30,965 bases of DNA, taken from contig CAYONP010000073.1 in assembly GCA_964405335.1 (NCBI GenBank), forward strand, positions 1 through 30,965. The letters are read 5' to 3'. Shown here in pieces: positions 11,162 to 19,335 of this stretch (the first letter of the stretch is position 1; every line of letters begins with the position of its first letter). Under the pieces are notes generated by a model. That model made no database searches, was not told the origin of the DNA, and saw only the letters and a list, made by a program, of their open reading frames with translations. The position numbers and the translations under genes are program-made. The stretch comes from CAYONP01 sp964405335. GTDB lineage: Bacteria > Armatimonadota > UBA10988.

Positions 11162-13495
11162 TCAGAACGAAAACCCCTGCGAGGTCGAGAACTGCTGCCC
11201 CTGCCGCCCGGTGCCGAACAGGCTGGCCAGGCCGGGGAAGGCGGTGATGTTGATGTCCAGCCGATACTCCTGCACCGACTGGCGATAGGTGCCGACCAAC
11301 TGCACGCAGCCGAGGTCGAGGGTGGCCAGCAGGTCGTGGAAGCTGACCCGCTCGCTGCGGCCGTCCCAGGTCAGGGCCTGCTGCACGCTAAAGCGGCGGA
11401 TCAGCTCCCAGTAGATCAGGCTGTCGAGGTTGTCCAGCGTGCCGTCGCGCGGGTCGTAGGTGAGGCCGATCTCGTGCTGGTAGCGCGGGCCGGTCTCGAA
11501 CAGCAGTTGCGCCCGGACCGCCCGCAGCCCGGCGTCGCCGATGCCCCGGCCGTCGAGCGCATAGCTCGTGTTGAGGTTGATCAGCACCTCGTGGATCGGC
11601 TGGAACAGTGCATTGATCCGTAGGTCGCGGGCGCGGCCGGTGAGGAAGTCGTAGCCGCCCGAGAAGCGCATCGAGGCGACACCGTTGCGCGGCCGCGCGG
11701 GATGCGGCCAGAACAGCGTCAGCCCGTAGTCGAAGTCGTTGATGGTCTGGGCGAAATCGAACCGCCGCAGCGGCGAGAAGCCGGCCACCTCCTGCCAGCG
11801 ATAGCCGAGGTCGATCCGCGAGTAGCGGCTCGGCTTCCACTCGAACCGCGGCTGGCCCTGGATGATGTACTTGGCCGACGGGTTGGGGTGATCGAAGAAG
11901 CTCTGGCTATACCGCACATCGGCCAGGAATCGCGTCGAGGGCGAGAAGGCGACGCGGTTGAGCCGGCCGCGCAGATCGAAGTTGACCCGCAGCACGGTCG
12001 AGCGCGAATCGGGCACGTCGCCGGGATTCTGCACGAACTCGCGCAATTGCCCGACGCTGGTGTCGAGCTGGACGTCGATCAGATCGGGCAGACCGAGCCC
12101 GATCCGCCGCGAGTCGGTGCGCAGCGTCACCTGCGGGACGATCTCGGTTACCGGCCGGTTGTCGTCGCCGGGGAACGCGCCACCTTCGAGGTCGAACCGC
12201 CGCTCATCGATCAGCTCCCAGTCGAACAACCGCAGCCGGCCGCCGAACCGCGCGCGGGTGAGCAGCTCCTCGTCGGTCGGCTGGCCGGTCAGCCCGCGGG
12301 CGCTGTAGTCGGCGTTCAGGTCGGCGGTGAAGAGCTGTCCGATCTGCAGCCGCTGGTTGAGGCCCAGCCGGTCGAACGTACTGCGCTGTCCGCCGCTCTC
12401 ATTGGCCGTCCGGTTGAGCTGCAGGCTGGTCGTGCCGACCGGCCAGTTGTGGGTCAGCAGGCCGGTCAGGTTGCTCTGCCGCGAGGTGGTCGAGAAGCCG
12501 CTGTTCTGGCTGAACGCGCCGTTGAGCCGCAGGCTGGTGTCGGGTCCCATGCCCTGGTCAAGCGCACCGCGGACACTCAGCTCGGCGTTGCGCGAGCCGT
12601 ATTCGAGGTCGAAGTCGCCGACGCCACGCCAGTCGCCGCGGCCGTAGCCGAAGTCGTGTTCGAGACCCCAGAAGGTGCCGCGCTTCTCGGTCACCATGCC
12701 CGACAGGTTGCCGAGCTGGCTGTCGGCGATGTCGTAGAAGTAGCGCATCCGTGCGTAGACGCCATAGATGTCGTTGCGCCCGACCTCGGGCAGCCATTCG
12801 GTCCGCCGGTACTGGCGCAGCGGAATGACCAGCTTGCCCCAGGCGAAGATCGGCACGCCGAAGAGATAGGCCCGCGCGCTGCGCAGGATGATCTTCCGGT
12901 TCGGCACCACCGCCACGGTGCGCGCGGTGAGGTGGTACTTCAGGTCGCGCGGCGGGCAACTGGTCACCAGCACATTGTGCGCGGCAAAGTAGGTGTCGCG
13001 GATGGTCAGCGCGTCGCTGCCCTCGATGCGCAGCGCCTCGACCGCGCCGTAGCCGATGAACGCCGGCGACAGCTCGCCGGTGAACGGGCCGGAGAAGGTC
13101 CAGTACTTGTCCAGGTCGATGGTCAGGAACTCGGTGTCGAGAAACGAGCCGTCCTGCCGGGCGAGGTGGATGGGCCCGTCGAGCCGGGCGAGGTCGGTCT
13201 CGAGGTCGGCGAACAGCCGCGGGGTGGTGACCATCAGGTCGCGCCAGTGGGCGGTCACGTTGCCGGTGGCCAGAATCGCCCGCTCGCCCGGCCGGTCGTT
13301 GCCGTGGATGTCGGTCGCCGTGACCATGAACTGGTTGTCGGCCGGGGCGGCGGCGTCGGGCGGGGTCGGGCCGAGAGGCTCGGTCGGCGGCTCCGGGCCG
13401 AGGGTCGGCGGCGCGGCGGTGGTCAGGCCGGGGAGCAGGAGCAGCAGCGCCGCGCACTTGCGTGCGCGGCAGCCACTCGCCGTCGCCTGGCGCAT
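11162..13495 (-). CDS. lptD: LptD/OstA-like outer-membrane LPS assembly protein
   Basis: The 777-residue protein is predicted to insert lipopolysaccharide into the outer leaflet. A signal peptide (about residues 1-27) and a Pro-rich spacer precede an OstA/LptA-like jellyroll (about 55-260), with GERAILATGNVTAHW and the family pattern TSC followed by YHLTARTVAVVPNRKIILRSA and VPIFAWGKLVIPL. The rest is a long stretch of alternating amphipathic strands (beta-barrel) ending in Phe, as expected for a BAM-assembled barrel. Only one obvious Cys remains in the N-domain region, so the E. coli disulfide pattern is not conserved. GGGAGG lies 7 nt before the ATG, with a possible -10 TATACT at 13520-13515. 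It is the last gene of the hydrolase/NmrA/lptD cluster and abuts the repeat array. The gene symbol rests on family similarity. Confidence 0.82.
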   Translation of the reverse strand: MRQATASGCRARKCAALLLLLPGLTTAAPPTLGPEPPTEPLGPTPPDAAAPADNQFMVTATDIHGNDRPGERAILATGNVTAHWRDLMVTTPRLFADLETDLARLDGPIHLARQDGSFLDTEFLTIDLDKYWTFSGPFTGELSPAFIGYGAVEALRIEGSDALTIRDTYFAAHNVLVTSCPPRDLKYHLTARTVAVVPNRKIILRSARAYLFGVPIFAWGKLVIPLRQYRRTEWLPEVGRNDIYGVYARMRYFYDIADSQLGNLSGMVTEKRGTFWGLEHDFGYGRGDWRGVGDFDLEYGSRNAELSVRGALDQGMGPDTSLRLNGAFSQNSGFSTTSRQSNLTGLLTHNWPVGTTSLQLNRTANESGGQRSTFDRLGLNQRLQIGQLFTADLNADYSARGLTGQPTDEELLTRARFGGRLRLFDWELIDERRFDLEGGAFPGDDNRPVTEIVPQVTLRTDSRRIGLGLPDLIDVQLDTSVGQLREFVQNPGDVPDSRSTVLRVNFDLRGRLNRVAFSPSTRFLADVRYSQSFFDHPNPSAKYIIQGQPRFEWKPSRYSRIDLGYRWQEVAGFSPLRRFDFAQTINDFDYGLTLFWPHPARPRNGVASMRFSGGYDFLTGRARDLRINALFQPIHEVLINLNTSYALDGRGIGDAGLRAVRAQLLFETGPRYQHEIGLTYDPRDGTLDNLDSLIYWELIRRFSVQQALTWDGRSERVSFHDLLATLDLGCVQLVGTYRQSVQEYRLDINITAFPGLASLFGTGRQGQQFSTSQGFSF

Positions 13496-13544
13496 GCCGC
13501 TGCCTCCCGCCGGGAGTATAGACCGACTCGGGCGGGCTGCTCCT

Positions 13545-14855
13545 TCAATCCTCGGGGTCGGATTCGGCCGGCGGGTCGAGATCGACGACCGGCGACTCGA
13601 CCTTCTTCGGCCGCTTCACCGGCGGGCGGCGTTCGACCGCCTCTTCGGCCGGTTCGGGTGGGTCGGCGCCGAACTCGACCTGCTGGCCCCACTCGGGCTC
13701 GGCCGGCTCGCCCGGCTCGGTCAGCTCGGCCGTCGGTGCCGCCGGCTCGGCCAGCGGTTCGGTCGGCTGCTCGGCGGGCAGCTCGAGCTTCGGCTTGGGC
13801 GCCTCGTCGAGCTCGATCTCCGGCTCGACCTCCTTCGGCTCCTCCGGCTCGCGGCGCGGCGGCTCGGGCAGTTCCTCTTCCAGCGGGCTGGTCGGCCGGG
13901 GGCCTTCCATCACCCGCCGCGGCGGTGACTCGTGGGTCTCGGGCGGCAACTCGAAGCCGGGCGGCGCCACCGCCTCCTCTTCGTCAACCAGGTAACCGAC
14001 GAAGTCCTCGAGCTCGACGCCGAACAGCTCGACCGCGCGCGCTGGGTCGGTGCTCAAGTCATTGCCATAGAGCACCTCGAAGTAGGCCAGGCGGTCGGCC
14101 GCCGGGCGGTTGACCAGCCCGACGAACAGCCGCGCCAGGGAGAGGAAGAAGAGCGGCAGCCGCCAGGTCACCACGGTGGTCTGGTAGGCGCGCTCGAACA
14201 GCGCCGGCAGCTCGTTCCAGGTGAAGGTCTCGGGCCCGCCGACGCTGAGCACCTGGCCGCAGGCCTCGGGCCGGCGCGAGCAGCGCCGCACCATGGTCGC
14301 CACGTCGGCCGGCGAGACGGGACTGATCCGGTTGTCGCCCCGGCCGAAGATGATGAAGCTCCCCGTCCGGCCCGGGTTGTGCACCCCGGGCAGCTCGGTC
14401 ATGGTGGTCATCAGCGGCGCCAGCCGCAGAATCACGTAAGCCATCTGGTCCTGCCGCGCCAGCGCCGCCTCGGCCCGCTGCTTGGCCTCGAACCGTGCCC
14501 CGCCGCGGGCGCGATCGACGCCGAGGTGCGAGAGTAGCACGAACTGCTTGACCCCCGCGGCCGCCGCCTCGTCGATCAGGCCGACCGTCGCCGCGCCGTC
14601 GACGGCGAGCACATCGTCCTCGCTGGCGCCGTAGTAGGCGGCGTGGCAGCAGAGGATCTCCTGCACGTCGACCAGCGCCGAGGCGCGGTCGTCCGGCCGG
14701 GTAACGTCGCCTACCAGAGCGTGCACGCCCATCGCCTCGAACGCCTCGACCGCCGCCGGGTCGCGGACCAGGGCGCGCACCGGGCGGCCCTCGAGGGCCA
14801 GGCCCTCGACCACCCGCCTGCCGATGTTGCCCGTTGCGCCGGTAACCAGAATCAT
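13545..14855 (-). CDS. NAD(P)-binding NmrA/SDR-type protein with long Pro/Glu-rich tail
   Basis: Residues 1 to about 285 form an atypical short-chain-dehydrogenase/NmrA Rossmann domain. It has the nucleotide-binding GATGNIG (6-12), ALVRDPAAV for cofactor recognition, and the segment VKQFVLLSHLGVD, but no clear YxxxK catalytic pair. The tail, about 290-436, is a low-complexity Pro/Glu-rich acidic segment ending with a short basic patch (VKRPKKVES) and is probably disordered. A hydrophobic stretch near 228-245 (TWRLPLFFLSLARLF) may associate with membrane. Its ATG overlaps the stop of the upstream hydrolase gene (ATGA), so the two are translationally coupled, and lptD follows after about 50 nt. 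Function is unknown; a link to envelope biogenesis is inferred from context. Confidence 0.85.
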   Translation of the reverse strand: MILVTGATGNIGRRVVEGLALEGRPVRALVRDPAAVEAFEAMGVHALVGDVTRPDDRASALVDVQEILCCHAAYYGASEDDVLAVDGAATVGLIDEAAAAGVKQFVLLSHLGVDRARGGARFEAKQRAEAALARQDQMAYVILRLAPLMTTMTELPGVHNPGRTGSFIIFGRGDNRISPVSPADVATMVRRCSRRPEACGQVLSVGGPETFTWNELPALFERAYQTTVVTWRLPLFFLSLARLFVGLVNRPAADRLAYFEVLYGNDLSTDPARAVELFGVELEDFVGYLVDEEEAVAPPGFELPPETHESPPRRVMEGPRPTSPLEEELPEPPRREPEEPKEVEPEIELDEAPKPKLELPAEQPTEPLAEPAAPTAELTEPGEPAEPEWGQQVEFGADPPEPAEEAVERRPPVKRPKKVESPVVDLDPPAESDPED

Positions 14856-16543
14856 GCCGCGCCGCCTTCCGCCAGCCAGGCGATGGTCGCCTCCATCAGC
14901 TCACGCTTCCATCCCAAGGCGTAGAAGTTGTGGTTTGCTCCCTCTATCTCAACCAGACCATGCGCGATCCCTGCCCGCTCGAGGATCGGCAGGTAGAACT
15001 CGCGCGACGGCGGCGCCTCCGGGTCGCCCGTGCCGTAGACCAGCAGCATCCTGCCGGCGAAGGCGTCGAAGGCCCTCATCTGAGCCGCCGGGTCGGGCTT
15101 GCCGCCGGCCGCCTCGGCCGCCGCCGCCTCGGTCGAACGGCCGCCCGACAGCGCGCGGCGGATCAGCTTCCAGTTGAGCCGCCCGCCGACCAGCTTGGCC
15201 CAGGTCTCGGCCCGAAAGACCTTGCGCAGATAGCCCAGCGCCGCGGTCCGGCCCCGCCGCGCGCGCCGCTCGAGGGTCAGCTCGCCGCCGAAGATCGGCG
15301 CCGACCAGAGGACCAGCGAATCGATCCGCGAGTCGCTCAAGCCCGCGCCGACAGCCACCTCGCTGCCGCTGCAGAGGCCAAGCAGCGTGGCGGTGGCGGC
15401 GCCGGTGGCCTCCAGTGCCGCCGGGACGATGGCCACCGCGTCGGCAATCATCGTCTGGAGCGTCGTCTCGGCCACGTCGCCGGCAGAATCGCCCCGGCCA
15501 CGGAAATCGAAGCTGAGCGCCGCGTAACCGGAGCGGGCGAGCTCGCGCGCCGCCTCGGTCAGCAGGCGACCGGGTCCGATGCGGTAGCCCGACCAGCCGT
15601 GGAGCAAGACGACGAGCCGCTCGACGGTACCTTGCGCGGGCTCGTACAGCAGCGCCGTCAGCGGCGTGCCGGCGACGGCGAAGGGCATCACGCGCGCGGT
15701 CACGCCGTCGCCGATGGCCACCGGGGTCGGCTCTGAGTGCTGCCCAACCGGCGGCAGCGCGGCCGGCGCGGTGCCGAGGAAGCGCATCACCGCCTCGCGC
15801 ACCGGCGCCGTGTCGACGATGCCGACGCTTGACCAGAACGGTTCGACGGCAACGTTCTCGACGACCACCTCGGCCCCACCCTCGCGCGCGCGGACGGCCA
15901 GATCTTCGAGCGGCTTTTTGATTCGGCCGGAGCCGGAGACCTGCAGGATGAGCGCCCGCTGCGCCCGCGGCACCGGCGCGGTGAGCAGGTCGACGGCGGC
16001 AAGCTGGCGATGCAGCTCGCCCGAGACGGCGAAGCCGTCGAAGTCGAACGCCGGATAGTCACCCTCGCCGTCGCTCCGCTCGGGGCCGTCGCCGAGCGTC
16101 AGCTCGGCCCGCAGCGCGCTGCGCTGTCGACACTGGCGGAGGTAGCTGGCGCCGTTGACGATCGGCTCGATGAGCACCACCGTCTCGGCGTCGCCGGCCA
16201 GCCAGGCGAGCGAGGCGCCGAGGCGCAGACCGAGGCGCAGGCCAGGCGAGTCGGCGCGCAGCGCGGTCAGCCAGGCATCGAGGTCGGCCTCGCCATGCGC
16301 GCCGCGGCTGTCGCCGGTGCCGAACAGGTCGGGCCGCCGCACCTCGTAGCCGGCGGCGGCAAGGTGCCGGGCCAGCTCGACCAGCGCGCGACGGGCGGCC
16401 TTCTGCTCCTCGGCGAAGGGCTGGATGATGACGGCCGACCCGCGCGCGCCGCCGGCGGCCTGGTGCGCGACGACGAAGCCGTCGGGCCAGCCTGGCTGCT
16501 CGAGGAGAGCGGTGGCGAGGGCTGCGTCGGTGCCCGAGGTCAT
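14852..16543 (-). CDS. Fusion of two alpha/beta-hydrolase domains resembling exosortase-associated hydrolases 2 and 1
   Basis: The 563-residue protein carries two alpha/beta-hydrolase units. The N-terminal unit (about 1-265) has VIIQPFAEEQKAARR and GYEVRRPDLFGTGDS. At the nucleophile elbow it reads GLRLG (105-109), with Arg instead of Ser, Cys or Asp, so it is probably non-catalytic; this matches the exosortase-A-associated hydrolase 2 pattern. The C-terminal unit (about 270-563) has LLHGWSGYRIGPGR for the oxyanion region, FDFRGRGDS, a GLCSG elbow with C391 as likely nucleophile, and a late GANHNF histidine, as in exosortase-associated hydrolase 1. In known systems these are separate neighbouring genes. 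No exosortase or PEP-CTERM protein is in the window, so the name is by similarity. Its stop overlaps the next gene's ATG. Confidence 0.82.
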   Translation of the reverse strand: MTSGTDAALATALLEQPGWPDGFVVAHQAAGGARGSAVIIQPFAEEQKAARRALVELARHLAAAGYEVRRPDLFGTGDSRGAHGEADLDAWLTALRADSPGLRLGLRLGASLAWLAGDAETVVLIEPIVNGASYLRQCRQRSALRAELTLGDGPERSDGEGDYPAFDFDGFAVSGELHRQLAAVDLLTAPVPRAQRALILQVSGSGRIKKPLEDLAVRAREGGAEVVVENVAVEPFWSSVGIVDTAPVREAVMRFLGTAPAALPPVGQHSEPTPVAIGDGVTARVMPFAVAGTPLTALLYEPAQGTVERLVVLLHGWSGYRIGPGRLLTEAARELARSGYAALSFDFRGRGDSAGDVAETTLQTMIADAVAIVPAALEATGAATATLLGLCSGSEVAVGAGLSDSRIDSLVLWSAPIFGGELTLERRARRGRTAALGYLRKVFRAETWAKLVGGRLNWKLIRRALSGGRSTEAAAAEAAGGKPDPAAQMRAFDAFAGRMLLVYGTGDPEAPPSREFYLPILERAGIAHGLVEIEGANHNFYALGWKRELMEATIAWLAEGGAA

Positions 16544-16588
16544 CGCTGCGCCTCACGGGCCCGCTCACAGGCCTGGTTAGGCGGTGAC

Positions 16589-16659
16589 GTAGCGGCGCAT
16601 CGCAATGCGCCGAACGTCTGACCCGCTCGCCGACCGGGCGCATTGCCATGCGCCCCTAC
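16589..16659. repeat. Pair of inverted REP-like hairpins (BIME-like)
   Basis: Two related palindromes face each other. On plus, GTAG (16589) leads into GGCGCAT-CGCA-ATGCGCC. On minus, GTAG (16659-16656) leads into GGGCGCAT-GGCA-ATGCGCCC. A spacer of about 24 nt separates them. Two head-to-head REP hairpins with GTAG feet form a classic BIME. It lies between the small conserved gene and the hydrolase gene, so it also separates two gene clusters and may act as a transcription boundary. Confidence 0.75.
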
Positions 16660-16700
16660 GTGCCGGGCGAGCTTCACGCGTGCTCGTGCTGTTCGACTGG

Positions 16701-16940
16701 TCACTCCCATCCGTGCTCCACTACCTCAAGCACCCGCACCATCGGTGCCAACGCCGCGTCGATACCGTAGACTACGCACTGCAGGTACCGCAATTGCCGC
16801 AACCGATCCTCGGGCGACCGGCTCAGCCAGTAGGCCCGCATGTCCGCCTCGGCCGACTCGAACGAGTCGTAGACCGCGAACTGCGTGCGGTCAAGCCGCG
16901 GGAACGGCAGGCCTTCGTCGTCCAGTGGCTCGTCAGGCAT
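16701..16940 (-). CDS. Small conserved protein, antitoxin-like (nucleotidyltransferase-partner type)
   Basis: The protein has 79 residues. The core pattern FAVYDSFESAEADMRAYW, then SPEDRLRQLRYL and a C-terminal RVLEVVE, resembles a widespread family of short proteins often encoded beside AbiEii-like nucleotidyltransferases and thought to be their partners. That recognition is from memory of the family and is moderate. No nucleotidyltransferase is adjacent here, so it would be an orphan or have another role. Its ATG lies inside the end of the acyl-CoA-ligase-like gene (8-nt overlap), implying translational coupling as the last gene of that run. Confidence 0.68.
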   Translation of the reverse strand: MPDEPLDDEGLPFPRLDRTQFAVYDSFESAEADMRAYWLSRSPEDRLRQLRYLQCVVYGIDAALAPMVRVLEVVEHGWE

Positions 16941-18459
16941 CGACCAACTCCCGCTTCAGCACCTTCCCGCTCGGGTTCCGCGGCAGCGCGTCGCGGAACT
17001 CGACCAGCTGCGGCACCTTGTATGACGCTAGCCGCTCGACACAGTGGCGGCGGACGTCTCGCGCCTCGATGGCCGCGCCGGGCAGGCGCACCACCACGGC
17101 CTTGACCAGCTCGCCCAGGTAGGCCCGCGTGCCGGTGGCCGGCAGTCCCACCACGGCGCACTCCTTGACGCCCTCGAGGTCGAGGATGCAGCGCTCCACC
17201 TCGAGCGCGAAGACATTTTCGCCGGCGACGATGATCATGTCCTTCTGACGGCCTTCGAGGTAGACGAAGCCATCCTCATCGATCCGCGCCAGATCACCGG
17301 TGTTGAACCATCGGCCGTCGGCGGTGAGCGACTCCTCGAGCAGCCCCGGCCGGCGCCAGTAGCCGCGGATGGCGTTCTCGCGGTGGAGGTGCAGGATGCC
17401 CACCTCGCCGAACGCCGCCTCGACGCCGTCCTCCTTGAGGATCTTGACCCCCACCTCTGGAATCGTCTTGCCGATGCTGTCGGCGTGGCTCACCGCCGCG
17501 TCGCCGGGCGTGATGTGGGTCAGCGAAATGGTCTCGGTCAAGCCGAAGAAGTTGTGCAACCGCACGCCGGGAAACCGTTCCCGTAGCCGCTCGATGGTCC
17601 GCACCGGCATCGGCGAGCCGCTGTAGCCGATCATCCGCAGGCAACTCAGGTCGTACTGCTCCAGGTCGGGCAGGCTGACCACCAGGTGGAAGAAGGTCGG
17701 CACCGAGAGGAATGTGGTCACCCGCTCGGCGGCGATCAGCTCGACCACCTCACGCGGATCAGGCCGCGGCGCGATGACCACCGTGCTGCCCAGGTAGCAG
17801 CTCGACGGAACCACGCTGTAGAGCCCGGTGACGTGGAACAGCGGAACCAGCAGCAGGTGCCGGTCCTCGTGCCGCCAGCCGAACGGGATGACCGTGTTCC
17901 GGAGGTTGAACAGCAGGTCGCAGTGGCGCATCATCGCGCCCTTCGGCCGGCCGGTGGTGCCCGAGGTGTGGGCGATGATCGCCAGGTCGTCGGCACCGAT
18001 CGCCGCCGGCTTCGGCTCGGCGGCGGTGCGCACCGCGCGACTGAACGCCTCGGCTCCGTCGACGCCGACGCCGATCCGGTGCGGGCCGTCGCCCAGCGCC
18101 GGCGCGACGGTCGACATCACCTCGTGGTGGCAGAAGACGACCTTCGGCTCGAGGCTGTCGAAGACGTGGCGCATCTCCGGCTGGCCCAGGCGGGTGTTGA
18201 CCGGCGAGAGTACGGCACCGCAGCGCAGGATGGACCAGTAGGCCTGGTAGAACTCGATCCCGTTGGGCATCGCCACGGCGACGCGATCGCCCGGTTCGAC
18301 GCCGAGTTGCTGCAACCGCGCGGCCAGCCGCCGCACGCCGGCATCGAGCTCGCCATAGGTGTAGGGCCGGCTGTCGAAGATCACGGCCACCTTGCGCGGG
18401 AACTTCGCCACCGTGTTGTCCCACACGTCGCACAGGGTGTGCAGCGGCAGGCCGGGCAT
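16933..18459 (-). CDS. AMP-forming acyl-CoA synthetase/ligase
   Basis: This is a 508-residue ANL-superfamily enzyme that activates a carboxylic acid with ATP to an acyl-adenylate and then a thioester, usually with CoA. Motifs in order are the P-loop-like HTSGTTGRPKG (164-174), FFGLTET, NTGDLARIDEDGFVYLEGRQKDM split across the A7-A8 region, and the C-terminal catalytic lysine K499 in PSGKVLKREL. Length and all key residues look intact. The substrate is not readable; class I long- or medium-chain-fatty-acid or aromatic-acid ligases look alike. The ATG follows the stop of the epimerase-like gene by 3 nt and has a GGGGGTGA SD, so it belongs to that operon. Confidence 0.93.
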   Translation of the reverse strand: MPGLPLHTLCDVWDNTVAKFPRKVAVIFDSRPYTYGELDAGVRRLAARLQQLGVEPGDRVAVAMPNGIEFYQAYWSILRCGAVLSPVNTRLGQPEMRHVFDSLEPKVVFCHHEVMSTVAPALGDGPHRIGVGVDGAEAFSRAVRTAAEPKPAAIGADDLAIIAHTSGTTGRPKGAMMRHCDLLFNLRNTVIPFGWRHEDRHLLLVPLFHVTGLYSVVPSSCYLGSTVVIAPRPDPREVVELIAAERVTTFLSVPTFFHLVVSLPDLEQYDLSCLRMIGYSGSPMPVRTIERLRERFPGVRLHNFFGLTETISLTHITPGDAAVSHADSIGKTIPEVGVKILKEDGVEAAFGEVGILHLHRENAIRGYWRRPGLLEESLTADGRWFNTGDLARIDEDGFVYLEGRQKDMIIVAGENVFALEVERCILDLEGVKECAVVGLPATGTRAYLGELVKAVVVRLPGAAIEARDVRRHCVERLASYKVPQLVEFRDALPRNPSGKVLKRELVDA

Positions 18460-18462
18460 GGT

Positions 18463-19335
18463 TCACCCCCTCGCCAACGCTTCGTCACGGAGCTGCTTCA
18501 TCACCGCGAGCGTTCGGCGGCAGACCTCGGCGTTCGGGTTGGCCGGCTCGGGCACAAACCGGTCGGCCGGCGCGAACAAGCCGTAGTGCGGGTCGACGGT
18601 GACCGGCCCGTCGAACCCGGCGGCCGCCCAGGTGGCCCACATCGCGCGGTGCGGCAGGTCATCGGCCAGCGGCAACGCCTGCGAGGCATAGGCGGTCGGC
18701 TCGAGCGCCACGGCGCGGGCTCCCTTGTAGTGGACGCCGCGCAGCCTGCCGGCGATCCGCTCCCACGGCTCGGGCCAGGGATGCTCGCCGCCCATCCAGC
18801 CGTTGACGAAGTCCCAGTTCAGCCCGACATCCTCGGTGCCGGCGAGCTCGAACAACTGCGCCTGCCGCCAGGTCGTGTTGGCGATGCTGTAGGGCTCGGC
18901 CTCGAGCATCGCCGCGCCGCGCACGCCACCGGCACCGATGGCGTCGAGGCAGGCGAGCAGCCGCTCGGCCTCCTGTTCCATCTGCTCGGCCGACGGCTCG
19001 CCAGACGCCTCGGGTCCACTGCGCACGCCCGGCCGGGCCGAGCTGAACAACCGCACCCGCGCCGAGGCCTCGGCCGCCAGCTCGCCGACCCGCTTGACCG
19101 CGTCGAGCTCGCGAACCAGCCCATCGAGCATGCCCAACGCGAGCGTGGCAATCACCAGGCCGGCATCTTCGGCGCGCAGACAGGCCTCATAGAAGGCGAC
19201 CCGCTCGACCGCTCCGAGAGGTGTGCCGTCGACCTCGCCGCGGAGTTCGAGGCCCTCGAACCCGGCCGCCGCCGCGGCCGCGATTTGGTCGGCCGTGCGG
19301 CCCTCAAACGCCTTCGCGTAGACGCACAGGATCAT
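18463..19335 (-). CDS. Xylose-isomerase-like TIM-barrel protein (sugar phosphate isomerase/epimerase family)
   Basis: The protein has about 290 residues. The pattern of an AP_endonuc_2/xylose-isomerase-like barrel is visible: FEGLELRGEVDG on strand 2, ATLALGM, VGLNWDFVNGW (likely metal-binding Asp), VHYKGARAV and a late VTVDPHYG. Family members isomerise or epimerise sugars, inositols or hydroxypyruvate, or act as dehydratases. The exact reaction is unknown. The ATG at 19335 is chosen because AGGG lies about 5 nt upstream; a GTG at 19341 has no usable SD. The start lies within the end of the upstream cyclase-like gene (about 32-nt overlap) and the stop is 3 nt before the ligase, indicating tight coupling. 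Confidence 0.83.
   Translation of the reverse strand: MILCVYAKAFEGRTADQIAAAAAAGFEGLELRGEVDGTPLGAVERVAFYEACLRAEDAGLVIATLALGMLDGLVRELDAVKRVGELAAEASARVRLFSSARPGVRSGPEASGEPSAEQMEQEAERLLACLDAIGAGGVRGAAMLEAEPYSIANTTWRQAQLFELAGTEDVGLNWDFVNGWMGGEHPWPEPWERIAGRLRGVHYKGARAVALEPTAYASQALPLADDLPHRAMWATWAAAGFDGPVTVDPHYGLFAPADRFVPEPANPNAEVCRRTLAVMKQLRDEALARG

Noticed and set aside
10496..11623. Plus-strand open frame through the repeat array
   Set aside because: It crosses the N gap and 88-bp repeats whose period is not a multiple of 3, then runs antisense to the lptD-like gene.
11702..14113. 803-codon plus-strand frame antisense to the lptD and NmrA-like genes
   Set aside because: The opposite strand carries clear signal peptide, OstA and Rossmann features; this frame does not.
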